Of a stretch of DNA of 64,000 nt, positions 7,865 to 17,279 are shown piece after piece. Positions within the stretch are counted from its first letter, which is position 1. Each line of letters starts with the position of its first letter. Source of the stretch: Clostridiales bacterium (GTDB taxonomy: Bacteria > Bacillota > Clostridia > Saccharofermentanales > Saccharofermentanaceae). The stretch covers positions 50,819 to 114,818 of the forward strand of contig JAFWPB010000022.1 in NCBI GenBank assembly GCA_017545245.1, read 5' to 3'. Position numbers and translations under genes: made by a program. The notes below the pieces were generated by a model. It worked only from the letters and a program-made list of their open reading frames with translations. It searched no databases and was not told the DNA's origin.

Positions 7865-9868
7865 ATGGATTTTAAGATTCATTCTGAATATGTACCGACC
7901 GGTGATCAGCCGCAGGCAATCGAGAAACTAGTCGAGGGACTGAATGCCGGTATGCGCGGGCAGACGCTTCTTGGTGTCACCGGTTCAGGTAAGACTTTCA
8001 CGATGGCGAATATTATCGAGAAGACCCAGCGTCCGACTCTGGTCATTGCTCCGAATAAGACCCTTGCCGCCCAGCTGGCTGCGGAATTCAAGGCGTTCTT
8101 TCCGGAAAATGCAGTCGAGTTTTTCGTTTCCTACTATGACTATTATCAGCCGGAAGCCTATATTTCTTCGACTGATACCTATATTGAGAAAGACTGTGAT
8201 ATTAACGACGAGATCGACCGTATGCGCCACAGTGCGACCAGTTCGCTTCTGGAAAGAAGAGACGTGATCGTTGTGGCATCGGTTTCCTGTATTTACGGCC
8301 TGGGTGACCCGGCTGACTATAAGGACCTGATGATCAATCTGCGTGTGGGAATGGAGAAATCCAGAGATGAAGTGATCCGGCAGTTGATCGATCTTCAATA
8401 TGTCCGAAATGACTTTGAGATCACGAGAGGTGCTTTCCGCGTTAAGGGCGATACGCTGGATATTTTCCCGCCATCTTCAGAAGAACTGCTGACAAGAGTC
8501 ACTTTCTTTGGAGATGAAATCGAGAAGATCACGGAAGTACACTATCTGACAGGCAAGGTCGTATGGGGCAGAAACTATGCCGTGATCTTTCCGGCATCCC
8601 ACTATGCGACGACAAAGGAGAAACTGGATCACGCCTTAGTGACGATCGAAGAAGAACTCGACGAGCGTCTGGCCGAGCTCCGGGGCGAAGGTAAGCTCAT
8701 CGAAGCCTACCGTCTGGAGCAGAAGACCCGCTATGATCTGGAGATGCTGCATGAGACCGGTTTTGTAAAGGGAATCGAGAACTATTCCCGCCATCTGACC
8801 CAGAGAAAACCGGGCATGCCTCCTTACACATTGATGGACTTTATGCCGGATGACTATCTTCTCATGATCGATGAATCGCATGTTACCGTGCCGCAGGTTG
8901 GAGCGATGTATAACGGCGACCGTTCCAGAAAAACCTCCCTGGTGGACTATGGTTTCCGTCTGCCTTCTGCATTTGACAACCGGCCGCTTAAGTTTGATGA
9001 ATTTGAGAAGAAGATGGGGCAGACGATCTTTGTTTCGGCGACCCCGTCCACATATGAAGCGGAACACAGTGAACAGACAGTAGAACAGATCATCCGACCT
9101 ACCGGACTTCTGGATCCGGAGATCGCAATACGTCCTGTTGACGGACAGATGGAAGATATTCTTTCGGAGATCCGTGAGACGGTCAAGAAGGGCGAACGTG
9201 CCTTGATCCTGACTTTGACGAAGAAGATGAGTGAAGATCTGACCGCCTATCTGAAGCAGGAAGATATCCGCGTGAAATATCTCCACTCTGACATCGAGAC
9301 AGTCGATCGTATGAAGATCCTTCGCTCGCTCCGTCAAGGTGAATTCGATGTGCTTGTCGGTATCAACCTTCTCCGTGAAGGCCTTGATATACCGGAGGTC
9401 TCGCTGCTCATGATCCTGGATGCGGATAAGGAAGGTTTCCTGCGTTCCACACGTTCTCTCATCCAGATGATCGGCCGTGCAGCACGTAACGTAAACGGAC
9501 GGGTCATTTTCTATGCGGATGAAGTGACGGATTCAATGTTTGCAGCGGTTTCCGAGACGAACCGTCGTCGTGAGATCCAGATCAAGTATAATGAAGAACA
9601 TCACATTACACCGAAGAGCGTAACGAAGGAAGTCAGGGATGTTCTCGAGACGATCGAGGAAGTTAGTCAGGAAGACAATATCGATATCAGGGAATTGTCG
9701 AATCTGGTCGATCAGAAGAAGACGAAGATGTCCAGGAAAGAACTGGAAAAACTGGCAGCCCGCCTGGAGAAAGATATGAAGACCGCGGCAAAAGAACTGG
9801 CTTTCGAAGAGGCGGCGCGGCTTCGTGACTTACTTGTGGTGGTGAAGGGAAAACTAAGTGACACATGA
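7865..9868 (+). CDS. uvrB: Excinuclease ABC subunit B
   Basis: UvrB is the DNA-damage verification helicase of nucleotide excision repair; it is loaded by UvrA and recruits UvrC. The 667-residue protein has Walker A GVTGSGKT at residues 37-44, the beta-hairpin signature [10 protein letters not shown] near residue 93, helicase motif V/VI sequences ([14 protein letters not shown] and QMIGRAARN) near 495-545, and the C-terminal UVR motif ([22 protein letters not shown]) for UvrC binding. Length is normal. No uvrA or uvrC lies nearby. The promoter carries a near-perfect LexA box, so damage induction is expected. Confidence 0.97.
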   Translation: MDFKIHSEYVPTGDQPQAIEKLVEGLNAGMRGQTLLGVTGSGKTFTMANIIEKTQRPTLVIAPNKTLAAQLAAEFKAFFPENAVEFFVSYYDYYQPEAYISSTDTYIEKDCDINDEIDRMRHSATSSLLERRDVIVVASVSCIYGLGDPADYKDLMINLRVGMEKSRDEVIRQLIDLQYVRNDFEITRGAFRVKGDTLDIFPPSSEELLTRVTFFGDEIEKITEVHYLTGKVVWGRNYAVIFPASHYATTKEKLDHALVTIEEELDERLAELRGEGKLIEAYRLEQKTRYDLEMLHETGFVKGIENYSRHLTQRKPGMPPYTLMDFMPDDYLLMIDESHVTVPQVGAMYNGDRSRKTSLVDYGFRLPSAFDNRPLKFDEFEKKMGQTIFVSATPSTYEAEHSEQTVEQIIRPTGLLDPEIAIRPVDGQMEDILSEIRETVKKGERALILTLTKKMSEDLTAYLKQEDIRVKYLHSDIETVDRMKILRSLRQGEFDVLVGINLLREGLDIPEVSLLMILDADKEGFLRSTRSLIQMIGRAARNVNGRVIFYADEVTDSMFAAVSETNRRREIQIKYNEEHHITPKSVTKEVRDVLETIEEVSQEDNIDIRELSNLVDQKKTKMSRKELEKLAARLEKDMKTAAKELAFEEAARLRDLLVVVKGKLSDT

Positions 9869-9917
9869 GTTTTTCATAGTGTAAGATAATACCGAGAACA
9901 CTCTGGAGAGGAAACTT

Positions 9918-12900
9918 ATGGCAGAAGAAGCAAATAAAGGTTTTGTACACCTTCATTTACATACGGAATACAGCCTTCTGGATGGTGCGATCCGCATCAA
10001 GCGCCTGGCAGCGCGTCTACGCGAACTGGGCATGACTTCCTGTGCCATTACTGATCACGGTGTCATGTATGGTGCCGTCGAGTTCTACAAAGCCATGACG
10101 GAAGAAGGCATTCACCCGATCATCGGATGTGAAGTATATGTTGCTCCCCGAGGACGTTTCATGAAAGAAGCGGAAGACCGCTACTATTATCACCTGGTAT
10201 TACTGGCAAAGAATGATGAAGGCCTGAAGAATCTGAACCGCCTTGTTTCTGCCGGTTTTACGGAAGGTTTCTACTATAAACCAAGGATCGACCACGAGCT
10301 TCTGGAGAAGTATTCCGACGGGCTGATCGCGTTGTCTGCATGTATTTCCGGTGAAGTGGCGACACATATCCTGAATGGAAAATTAGAAGAAGCGAAGAAG
10401 AGTGCTCTTTGGTATGACCGTGTTTTCGGACGAGGTAATTACTATCTCGAGATCCAGAGTAACCAGATCCCGGATCAGGCCAGAGTAAACCAGCACATGA
10501 TCCTGCTTTCCAATGAAACTGGCATCCCGCTTGTGGCTACAAATGACTGCCATTACATGTATCACGAAGACAGTGCCGCGCACGATGTTCTGCTTTGTAT
10601 GCAGACCGGAAAGCGTATCAGCGATCCGGACCGTATGCGCATGCCATGTGATGATTTCTATATCAAATCCGAGACGGAAATGCGTTCCTATTTTGCCTCT
10701 GTTCCGTCAGCCATCGAAAATACGACGAAGATAGCCAGTATGTGCCATGCAGGCTATACTTTCGATCAGATCCATCTTCCGGCTTTTGACGTTCCTCTGG
10801 AATACGCCAATGCAGAAGAGTATCTCCGTTATCTGTGCGAGGAAGGATTGAAGAAGCGCCTTTCCTGGTGTGATGATGAGGAACTCCGTGCCAAGTATTA
10901 TGAGCGTGCCGAGTACGAACTTTCCGTCATCATCTCCATGGGGTATACCGATTATTATCTGATCGTCTGGGACTTTATCCATTTTGCAAAAGAAAATCAG
11001 ATCATGGTTGGACCGGGCCGTGGTTCCGGTGCAGGATCTCTTGTTGCGTATGCACTTGCCATCACGAATATTGATCCGATCAAGTATGGCTTGATCTTTG
11101 AACGTTTCCTGAATAGTGAACGTGTCAGCATGCCTGACTTTGACGTTGACTTCTGTTATGAGAGAAGACAGGAAGTCATTGATTATGTAACGAGAAAATA
11201 CGGTGAAGACCGCGTGGCGCAGGTTATCACGTTCGGAACACTGGCAGCGAAAGCCTGTATCCGTGATGTTGCGCGTGCGCTGGATGTCCCTTATGCGGAC
11301 AGTGACCGTATTGCGAAAATGATCCCGAACAGTCTTGGAATCACGATTGCCGATGCATTAAAGAATTCATCTGAACTGAAAGCTGAATATGATAACTCAC
11401 CGGTTGTGAAACAGGTGCTTGATACGGCGATGCTTTTTGAGGGGATGCCGCGTCATGCCTCGACCCATGCGGCCGGTGTCATCATCTCGGCCAAACCACT
11501 TACGGAGATCGCACCGCTTGCCAAGAATGACGAGTCGGTAGTTGTACAGTTTGCTAAGGCTAACTCAGAAGAAATCGGACTTTTGAAGTTCGACTTCCTG
11601 GGACTCCGTACACTTACAGTACTTCGGGATACGGCACAGATGGTATTTGAGAATCAAGGTGTCGAGATCGATTTTGACCGAATTCCGATGGATGAGCCGG
11701 TGATTTTTGACATGATCAGCCGTGGTGAGACAGAGGGTGTATTCCAGCTTGAAAGCGGCGGCATGACTTCTTTTATGATGGATCTGAAGCCGTCCTCCCT
11801 GGAGGATATTATCGCAGGTATTTCCCTCTATCGTCCGGGCCCGATGGACCAGATCCCGAAATATGTTGCGGCAAGACATGATCCGACGTTGATCCGTTAC
11901 GATCATCCGTTACTTGAACCGATTCTGAACATGACATATGGATGTATGATCTATCAGGAGCAGGTCATGCAGATCGTCCGGGATCTTGCCGGTTTCTCGA
12001 TGGGCCAGTCTGATAACATCCGTCGTGCCATGGCAAAGAAGAAAGCGTCGTTGATGGAAAAATACCGTCAGACATTTATCTATGGCGGAAAAGATGAAAA
12101 GGGAAGAGAAGTCAGCGGTGCAATCGCGCATGGCGTTTCTGAAGCAGTCGCCAGAAAGATCTTCGATGACGTGACCCAGTTTGCCGGCTATGCCTTCAAC
12201 AAATCCCATGCGGCTGCCTATGCCGTAGTCGGATACTACACGGCTTATCTAAAGTACCATTATCCGACGGAGTTTATGGCGGCAATGCTGAACAGTTTCC
12301 TGGGCAATCAGTCGCAGTCTGCCTGGTATACGAGCTGTGCAAAAAAGATGGGTATTTCCATTCTTCCGCCTTCTGTGAACAAGAGTGTTGTGAAGTTTGC
12401 AACCGAAGGTGATAAGGCGATCCGTATTGGCCTTACTGCCGTTAAGAATGTAGGTGAAGGCGCGGTCGAGAAGATCGTGATCGACCGTGAACTGAATGGA
12501 CCATTTGTCTCCTTTGGAGATTTTCTTAGAAGATCGGAAAAACTCGACATCAATAAGAAGATGATCGAGAGCCTTATCTATGCATCAGCACTGGATGAAT
12601 TTGGTATCCCCCGTGCTCAGATGCTTGGCGCCGCCGAGCCTTATCTGAACCGTCTTTCTTCCATGAAGCATCAGGCGATGGAAGGACAGATCTCGATCTT
12701 CAGTCTGATGGGTGGCGGAAATGATGCATCTATGCAGGATGAGCCGATCCTTCCGAATGTCAGCGAATTTCCTCTGGAAGAACGCCTGATGAAGGAAAAA
12801 GAGATGATTGGTCTTTATGTATCCGGTCATCCTCTGGAAAATTATAAGAAAGCGATCGAGGCAAGATCCAACACGGACAGCACATCGTTCCTGAAAACAT

Positions 12901-13592
12901 TGGGAGAAGATGTGGCCAGCGGCCGCATACTGAAGGATAAAGAACAGGTCATCATGGCCGGCCTTGTTGTTTCCAGAAAACAGAAAACGACGAAAACAGG
13001 AAAAGCGATGTGTATCCTTCGTGTGGAGGATTTCTACGGAGACTACGAAGTGCTCGCTTTCTCAGGTGCTTTTGCCAAGTATGGGACGGTGATTCTATCT
13101 GCCAGAGCACTTCTGATGCGTGGTACGGTACAGGTGGAAGAGGAAGAGATCAAGCTTATTCTGGAAGATGCCGTGCCGCTGAGCCGGGATGACGAAGAAC
13201 TCTGCGAGCTTCCCAAGCCAGCAAGAAACTATGGTGGACAGTATTATTCCAATAGTAAAGCTGTTTCAGAAAGACCGGGAGATGGAAATAATGCAGGAGG
13301 ACAGGATGTGCCAAAGCCTTCCCAGTCGGGTGAAGCGACACCGAAGAAAACGGCGTTTGTGACGGATTCGATGAAACTGGCAATCCGCTATTTCGGTAAT
13401 GAGGATGACGCGGGATACAAGCGGCTTCTTGCGACCTGCGCCTATTTCAGAGGAAATGTTCCGGTATATGTAGCGCTTCCGAAGGAAAAGCGTTATGTCG
13501 TACTTCCGCCTGAATACAGTATCGAGTGGAACCGGGATGTATGTGATATCCTCGTAAAAGAATTCGGAATCGAAAATGTTTCCCTGTTCTAG
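9918..13592 (+). CDS. dnaE: DNA polymerase III alpha subunit, DnaE type
   Basis: A 1224-residue C-family replicative polymerase. The N-terminal PHP domain keeps its metal-binding start (HLHLHTEYSLLDG, residues 11-23). The polymerase core includes GPGRGSGAGSL near residue 370 and the catalytic aspartates in PDFDVDF near 406. Helix-hairpin-helix and OB-fold regions follow, and the protein ends at a short helical tail. In Firmicutes DnaE works beside PolC, mainly in extending primers on the lagging strand. AGAGG precedes the ATG. The stop codon is TAG, which shows that TAG is a normal stop in this genome. Confidence 0.96.
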   Translation: MAEEANKGFVHLHLHTEYSLLDGAIRIKRLAARLRELGMTSCAITDHGVMYGAVEFYKAMTEEGIHPIIGCEVYVAPRGRFMKEAEDRYYYHLVLLAKNDEGLKNLNRLVSAGFTEGFYYKPRIDHELLEKYSDGLIALSACISGEVATHILNGKLEEAKKSALWYDRVFGRGNYYLEIQSNQIPDQARVNQHMILLSNETGIPLVATNDCHYMYHEDSAAHDVLLCMQTGKRISDPDRMRMPCDDFYIKSETEMRSYFASVPSAIENTTKIASMCHAGYTFDQIHLPAFDVPLEYANAEEYLRYLCEEGLKKRLSWCDDEELRAKYYERAEYELSVIISMGYTDYYLIVWDFIHFAKENQIMVGPGRGSGAGSLVAYALAITNIDPIKYGLIFERFLNSERVSMPDFDVDFCYERRQEVIDYVTRKYGEDRVAQVITFGTLAAKACIRDVARALDVPYADSDRIAKMIPNSLGITIADALKNSSELKAEYDNSPVVKQVLDTAMLFEGMPRHASTHAAGVIISAKPLTEIAPLAKNDESVVVQFAKANSEEIGLLKFDFLGLRTLTVLRDTAQMVFENQGVEIDFDRIPMDEPVIFDMISRGETEGVFQLESGGMTSFMMDLKPSSLEDIIAGISLYRPGPMDQIPKYVAARHDPTLIRYDHPLLEPILNMTYGCMIYQEQVMQIVRDLAGFSMGQSDNIRRAMAKKKASLMEKYRQTFIYGGKDEKGREVSGAIAHGVSEAVARKIFDDVTQFAGYAFNKSHAAAYAVVGYYTAYLKYHYPTEFMAAMLNSFLGNQSQSAWYTSCAKKMGISILPPSVNKSVVKFATEGDKAIRIGLTAVKNVGEGAVEKIVIDRELNGPFVSFGDFLRRSEKLDINKKMIESLIYASALDEFGIPRAQMLGAAEPYLNRLSSMKHQAMEGQISIFSLMGGGNDASMQDEPILPNVSEFPLEERLMKEKEMIGLYVSGHPLENYKKAIEARSNTDSTSFLKTLGEDVASGRILKDKEQVIMAGLVVSRKQKTTKTGKAMCILRVEDFYGDYEVLAFSGAFAKYGTVILSARALLMRGTVQVEEEEIKLILEDAVPLSRDDEELCELPKPARNYGGQYYSNSKAVSERPGDGNNAGGQDVPKPSQSGEATPKKTAFVTDSMKLAIRYFGNEDDAGYKRLLATCAYFRGNVPVYVALPKEKRYVVLPPEYSIEWNRDVCDILVKEFGIENVSLF

Positions 13593-13601
13593 TGCTTTTG
13601 G

Positions 13602-13607
13602 TATAAT
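13602..13607 (+). promoter_or_regulatory. pfkA -10 element
   Basis: TATAAT preceded by TGG (extended -10) nine bases after the dnaE stop. No convincing -35 is visible. It would give pfkA-mutS2 its own promoter. Confidence 0.5.
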
Positions 13608-13653
13608 GTAGGCACGAAAAACACGATAAACGGCTTGTGAGGAGAGAATAGAT

Positions 13654-14703
13654 ATGTTTGAACAATATAGCAACGAGAATCTGCCAAATCTGAAGGAAAT
13701 GGTAGCGAAGAATTATGATAATGTAAATCCGGATGAGGAACCGGCAGTACACGGTGTAGGTGTGCTGACCAGTGGTGGTGATGCTCCGGGCATGAATGCC
13801 ACGATCCGTGCAGTAGTCCGTGCCGGAACCAAGGCCGGCTTTAAGATGATGGGTGTGACCCGTGGATATCACGGACTTTGGAAAGGCGAGATCAAAGAAC
13901 TGGGACATAGAGATGTTTCCGAGACACTTCAGCGTGGTGGAACATTCCTGATGACTGCAAGATCCAAGAGCTGGGAGACACCGGAAGGCGTTCTCAAAGG
14001 CGCGAAGAATTGCGAAGTATTCGGCATCGACTGCATGATCGTAATCGGTGGCGACGGTTCTTACCGCGGCGCAAGAGATCTGGCAAGACTGGGTATTCCG
14101 GTAATCGGTATCCCGGGAACGATCGACAACGATATTGCTTCTACCGACTATACGATCGGTTACGATACGGCGATGAATACAGCCATGGAAGCCATTGACA
14201 AACTCCGCGATACTGCATCCTCCCATGAGCGTTGCAGTGTTATCGAAGTTATGGGCAGACACGCCGGCTATATCGCTTTGAACGTAGGTATTGCAACCGG
14301 CGCGGAGCTGATCCTTTTGCCGGAAGTACCATGGGACATCAAGGACGTAATCCGTACGATCCTCGATGGCAGAAACCGCGGCAAGCGTCATTATATCGTT
14401 ATCGTGGCCGAGGGTGCCGGCAATGCAACGGATATTGCGAAGCAGATCGAAGAAGCTACTGAAATCGAGTCCCGTCCGACGATCCTCGGACACCTGCAGA
14501 GAGGCGGCAGCCCGTCGCTCCGTGACAGAACGATGGCCAGCCTTATGGGTATTCACGCCATCGAGTGTATCCAACAGAAGAAATTAAACCGTCTCATCGT
14601 GTACAAGCACGGTGAGATCAGTGACGTAGATATAGAAGAGGGACTTTCCATGAGCAAGAACATCAATATGGATGATGTCGAAAGGTCGAAGCTCCTCTCC
14701 TAA
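13654..14703 (+). CDS. pfkA: 6-phosphofructokinase, ATP type
   Basis: Phosphorylates fructose 6-phosphate to fructose 1,6-bisphosphate, the committed step of glycolysis. The ATP-binding loop TSGGDAPGMN is at residues 39-48. Two positions that separate ATP- from PPi-dependent enzymes are both of the ATP kind: GGDGS near residue 132 and GTIDND at 156-161 (PPi enzymes usually have GGDD and KTIDND). The protein is 349 residues, longer than the ~320 of Bacillus Pfk, because about 33 residues precede the first strand. AGGAGAG precedes the ATG. mutS2 begins 12 bases after the stop. Confidence 0.93.
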   Translation: MFEQYSNENLPNLKEMVAKNYDNVNPDEEPAVHGVGVLTSGGDAPGMNATIRAVVRAGTKAGFKMMGVTRGYHGLWKGEIKELGHRDVSETLQRGGTFLMTARSKSWETPEGVLKGAKNCEVFGIDCMIVIGGDGSYRGARDLARLGIPVIGIPGTIDNDIASTDYTIGYDTAMNTAMEAIDKLRDTASSHERCSVIEVMGRHAGYIALNVGIATGAELILLPEVPWDIKDVIRTILDGRNRGKRHYIVIVAEGAGNATDIAKQIEEATEIESRPTILGHLQRGGSPSLRDRTMASLMGIHAIECIQQKKLNRLIVYKHGEISDVDIEEGLSMSKNINMDDVERSKLLS

Positions 14704-14715
14704 GAAAAGGAAAGT

Positions 14716-17163
14716 ATGTATACAACATTTGAAGAAGAGGCCGCAAGAAAGCTTGTCCGCGGCCGATCCCTGACTATACTTGAGTATGACAAGATACTCG
14801 ATAAACTGGTAAATCACGCTCGTACCATCTACGGGCGTGAACTTTGCTATGGTCTTTTGCCGACTTCAGATATCAAACAGGTGGAAGTCTGGCAGAAAGA
14901 GACCGAAGATGCGTTAGCCTTTCTTGTAAAAGAAGGTGCGCTTCCTTTAGGCGGAGTCAACGATATCCGCGATGCCGTGAAGTATTCCAATACAGGCGCG
15001 ACCCTGACCATGAAGCATCTCCTGCATATTGCTTCTTTTCTTCGTACGGTCGAGCGCCTTCATGCTGTTTCTCCAAAAGCACTGGAAAATGCAGAGGAGA
15101 ATCTCCTGCTTCAGGAGTTGAAACGTCTGGAGCCTTGCGAGGCGTTGGAAAAGGAAATCTCCACCTGTATCAACGGGGAAAATGAGATGAATGACCGCGC
15201 CAGTAATGAACTGTATGCGATCCGCCGTCAGATCCGTGATGCACAGAGCAGTATCCGTGAGATACTGGACAGACTGATCCGCAAAAATCCACAGGCACTG
15301 CAGGACCAGCTCGTTACTATGAGAGACGGGCGCTATTGCGTGCCTGTCAAGCCGGAGAAGAAAGGTGAGGTTCCGGGCGTAGTGCACGATACCTCTGCTT
15401 CCGGACAGACACTTTTTATTGAGCCGATGGCAGTTGTCGAACTCAATAACAAGATCCGTGAGTGGACTGCTGCGGAACAGGAAGAAATCAACCGTATCCT
15501 GGGGATCCTTACCGGAAAAGTCGCGATCTGCAAAGATGCGATCCTGATGGATATTGAGCTACTTGCACATATCGACTTCATGCAGGCCAAAGCCCAATAT
15601 GCACTGGAACTGGATGCAGTCCGTCCGCTCTTTAATTCGGAGGGCCGTATTATCCTGAAGAAAGCAAGACATCCTTTGATTGAGAAGGACCGTGTCGTGC
15701 CGATCAACTTTATCGTGGGCACTGACTACAGAACGCTGGTCATTACCGGTCCGAACACGGGCGGAAAGACCGTATCTTTAAAGACATGCGGCCTGATTTC
15801 CCTGATGGCCATGGCGGGTCTTTTTATTCCTTGCCTGGATGGATCGGAAGTATCGACATTTACGAAAGTGTTGGCTGATATCGGTGACGAGCAGAGTATC
15901 GAGCAGAGTCTGTCGACGTTTTCTGCGCACATGACAAATCTGGTCCAGATCCTGAAGCTAACTAAACCAACAACGTTGGTACTCGTTGATGAACTCGGAA
16001 GCGGAACCGATCCGTCAGAAGGTGCGGCTCTGGCTATTGCGATCCTGGATGAATGCAGAAAGAAGGGCGCTGTTACGGTTGCTACCACTCACTATAAAGA
16101 ACTGAAAGCCTACGCGGTGGAGCAGGAAGGTGTGGAGAACGCCTGCTGCGAATTTGATACCGAAACACTTTCTCCGACATACCGACTCATGATCGGTCTG
16201 CCAGGTGTAAGTAATGCTTTCGTGATCTCGAGAAAACTGGGTTTGCCGCATCACATCATCGACTCGGCACAGAGCATCCTTTCCGAGGAAAGCTTGAAGG
16301 TCGAAGAACTCCTGTCGTCTGCGGAAAGACATAACCGTGAAAGTGAGAAACTGAAGCAGGAAATTGCAGAACTTCGCGATATGGCGAAGAAGCAGACGGA
16401 GGATCTGGAAAACCAGAGAAAGAGTATCGAGAAGGAAAGAAAGAGAGTCCTGGCACAGGCAAGAGAAGAAAAGCAGGAAATGCTGGAAGAAGTGCTGGAA
16501 AAAGCAGATTCGATCCTCGACGAAATCAAAGAGATCCAGAAGATGGAAAACTCCCACGATGCCGAGAGAAAGATCCGCGCGATCCGCAACAATCTGCGTG
16601 CCGGACTGGCTGATATTGATGCGGAAAATGAGAGCGAGACACCTCCAAAGGAGATCCCCGGCGAAAAACCGGATAAGATCCGTGAGGGTGGACTTTATTA
16701 TTCACCAACGCTGGATGTTACCGGTATCGTGATCAAGGGACCAGACAGCAAGAATAACTGCATTCTTTCTTCAGGTCCTCTGAAACTGACTGTTTCGGCA
16801 GATTCACTTCGTTATCCGAAAAAGGATGAAGTGAAGAAGAGTGCGACGCAGCCGAGAAATGTGGCCAGAAAGAAATCCGGTTCTCAGGCAGAGAGCCTCC
16901 GCCTGAAAAAGAAATCGACCATGATGACCGAGATCCAGCTTCTTGGTATGACTGTTGATGAAGCCATGCATGCACTTGACAGTTATCTGGATGACTGTGT
17001 TCTGAGTAATATTTCGAACGTCCGGATCGTACATGGAAAAGGTACCGGTGCACTTCGTTCTGCTGTCGACCAGTATCTGAAGAAAGACCGGAGAGTCAAG
17101 AGTTACCGGCTGGGTACTTTTGGCGAAGGTGAAGACGGAGTAACGATCGCAGAGCTTCGATGA
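14716..17163 (+). CDS. mutS2: Endonuclease MutS2
   Basis: MutS2 is a MutS-like ATPase involved in restraining recombination and, in Bacillus, in rescue of collided ribosomes. The 815-residue protein has the MutS core, Walker A GPNTGGKT at 345-352, Walker B VLVDELGSGTDPSEG near 425, a long coiled coil (about 520-640) and a C-terminal Smr domain (about 735-815) with HGKGTGALR. The first Smr motif reads IQLLGMTVDEA where Bacillus MutS2 has LDLRG, so the conserved Asp and Arg are missing. The preceding sequence AAAGGAAAG serves as ribosome-binding site. It is probably co-transcribed with pfkA. Confidence 0.93.
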   Translation: MYTTFEEEAARKLVRGRSLTILEYDKILDKLVNHARTIYGRELCYGLLPTSDIKQVEVWQKETEDALAFLVKEGALPLGGVNDIRDAVKYSNTGATLTMKHLLHIASFLRTVERLHAVSPKALENAEENLLLQELKRLEPCEALEKEISTCINGENEMNDRASNELYAIRRQIRDAQSSIREILDRLIRKNPQALQDQLVTMRDGRYCVPVKPEKKGEVPGVVHDTSASGQTLFIEPMAVVELNNKIREWTAAEQEEINRILGILTGKVAICKDAILMDIELLAHIDFMQAKAQYALELDAVRPLFNSEGRIILKKARHPLIEKDRVVPINFIVGTDYRTLVITGPNTGGKTVSLKTCGLISLMAMAGLFIPCLDGSEVSTFTKVLADIGDEQSIEQSLSTFSAHMTNLVQILKLTKPTTLVLVDELGSGTDPSEGAALAIAILDECRKKGAVTVATTHYKELKAYAVEQEGVENACCEFDTETLSPTYRLMIGLPGVSNAFVISRKLGLPHHIIDSAQSILSEESLKVEELLSSAERHNRESEKLKQEIAELRDMAKKQTEDLENQRKSIEKERKRVLAQAREEKQEMLEEVLEKADSILDEIKEIQKMENSHDAERKIRAIRNNLRAGLADIDAENESETPPKEIPGEKPDKIREGGLYYSPTLDVTGIVIKGPDSKNNCILSSGPLKLTVSADSLRYPKKDEVKKSATQPRNVARKKSGSQAESLRLKKKSTMMTEIQLLGMTVDEAMHALDSYLDDCVLSNISNVRIVHGKGTGALRSAVDQYLKKDRRVKSYRLGTFGEGEDGVTIAELR

Positions 17164-17279
17164 ATGCGAAAACACCACGTGGCAACGCTTTAGGTTACAT
17201 ATACGTCACGTAAGTCAAGTGCGTTATTGATATACTCTTTCCAAATGGCAATGAAATCATGTGGAAAAGAGGTGTATTT

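Noticed and set aside
13447..14574. 375-codon minus-strand frame over pfkA
   Set aside because: pfkA motifs are complete on the plus strand; the antisense frame has no family features.
13654..14703. pfkA as a pyrophosphate-dependent enzyme
   Set aside because: The two diagnostic sites are GGDGS and GTIDND, both of the ATP type.
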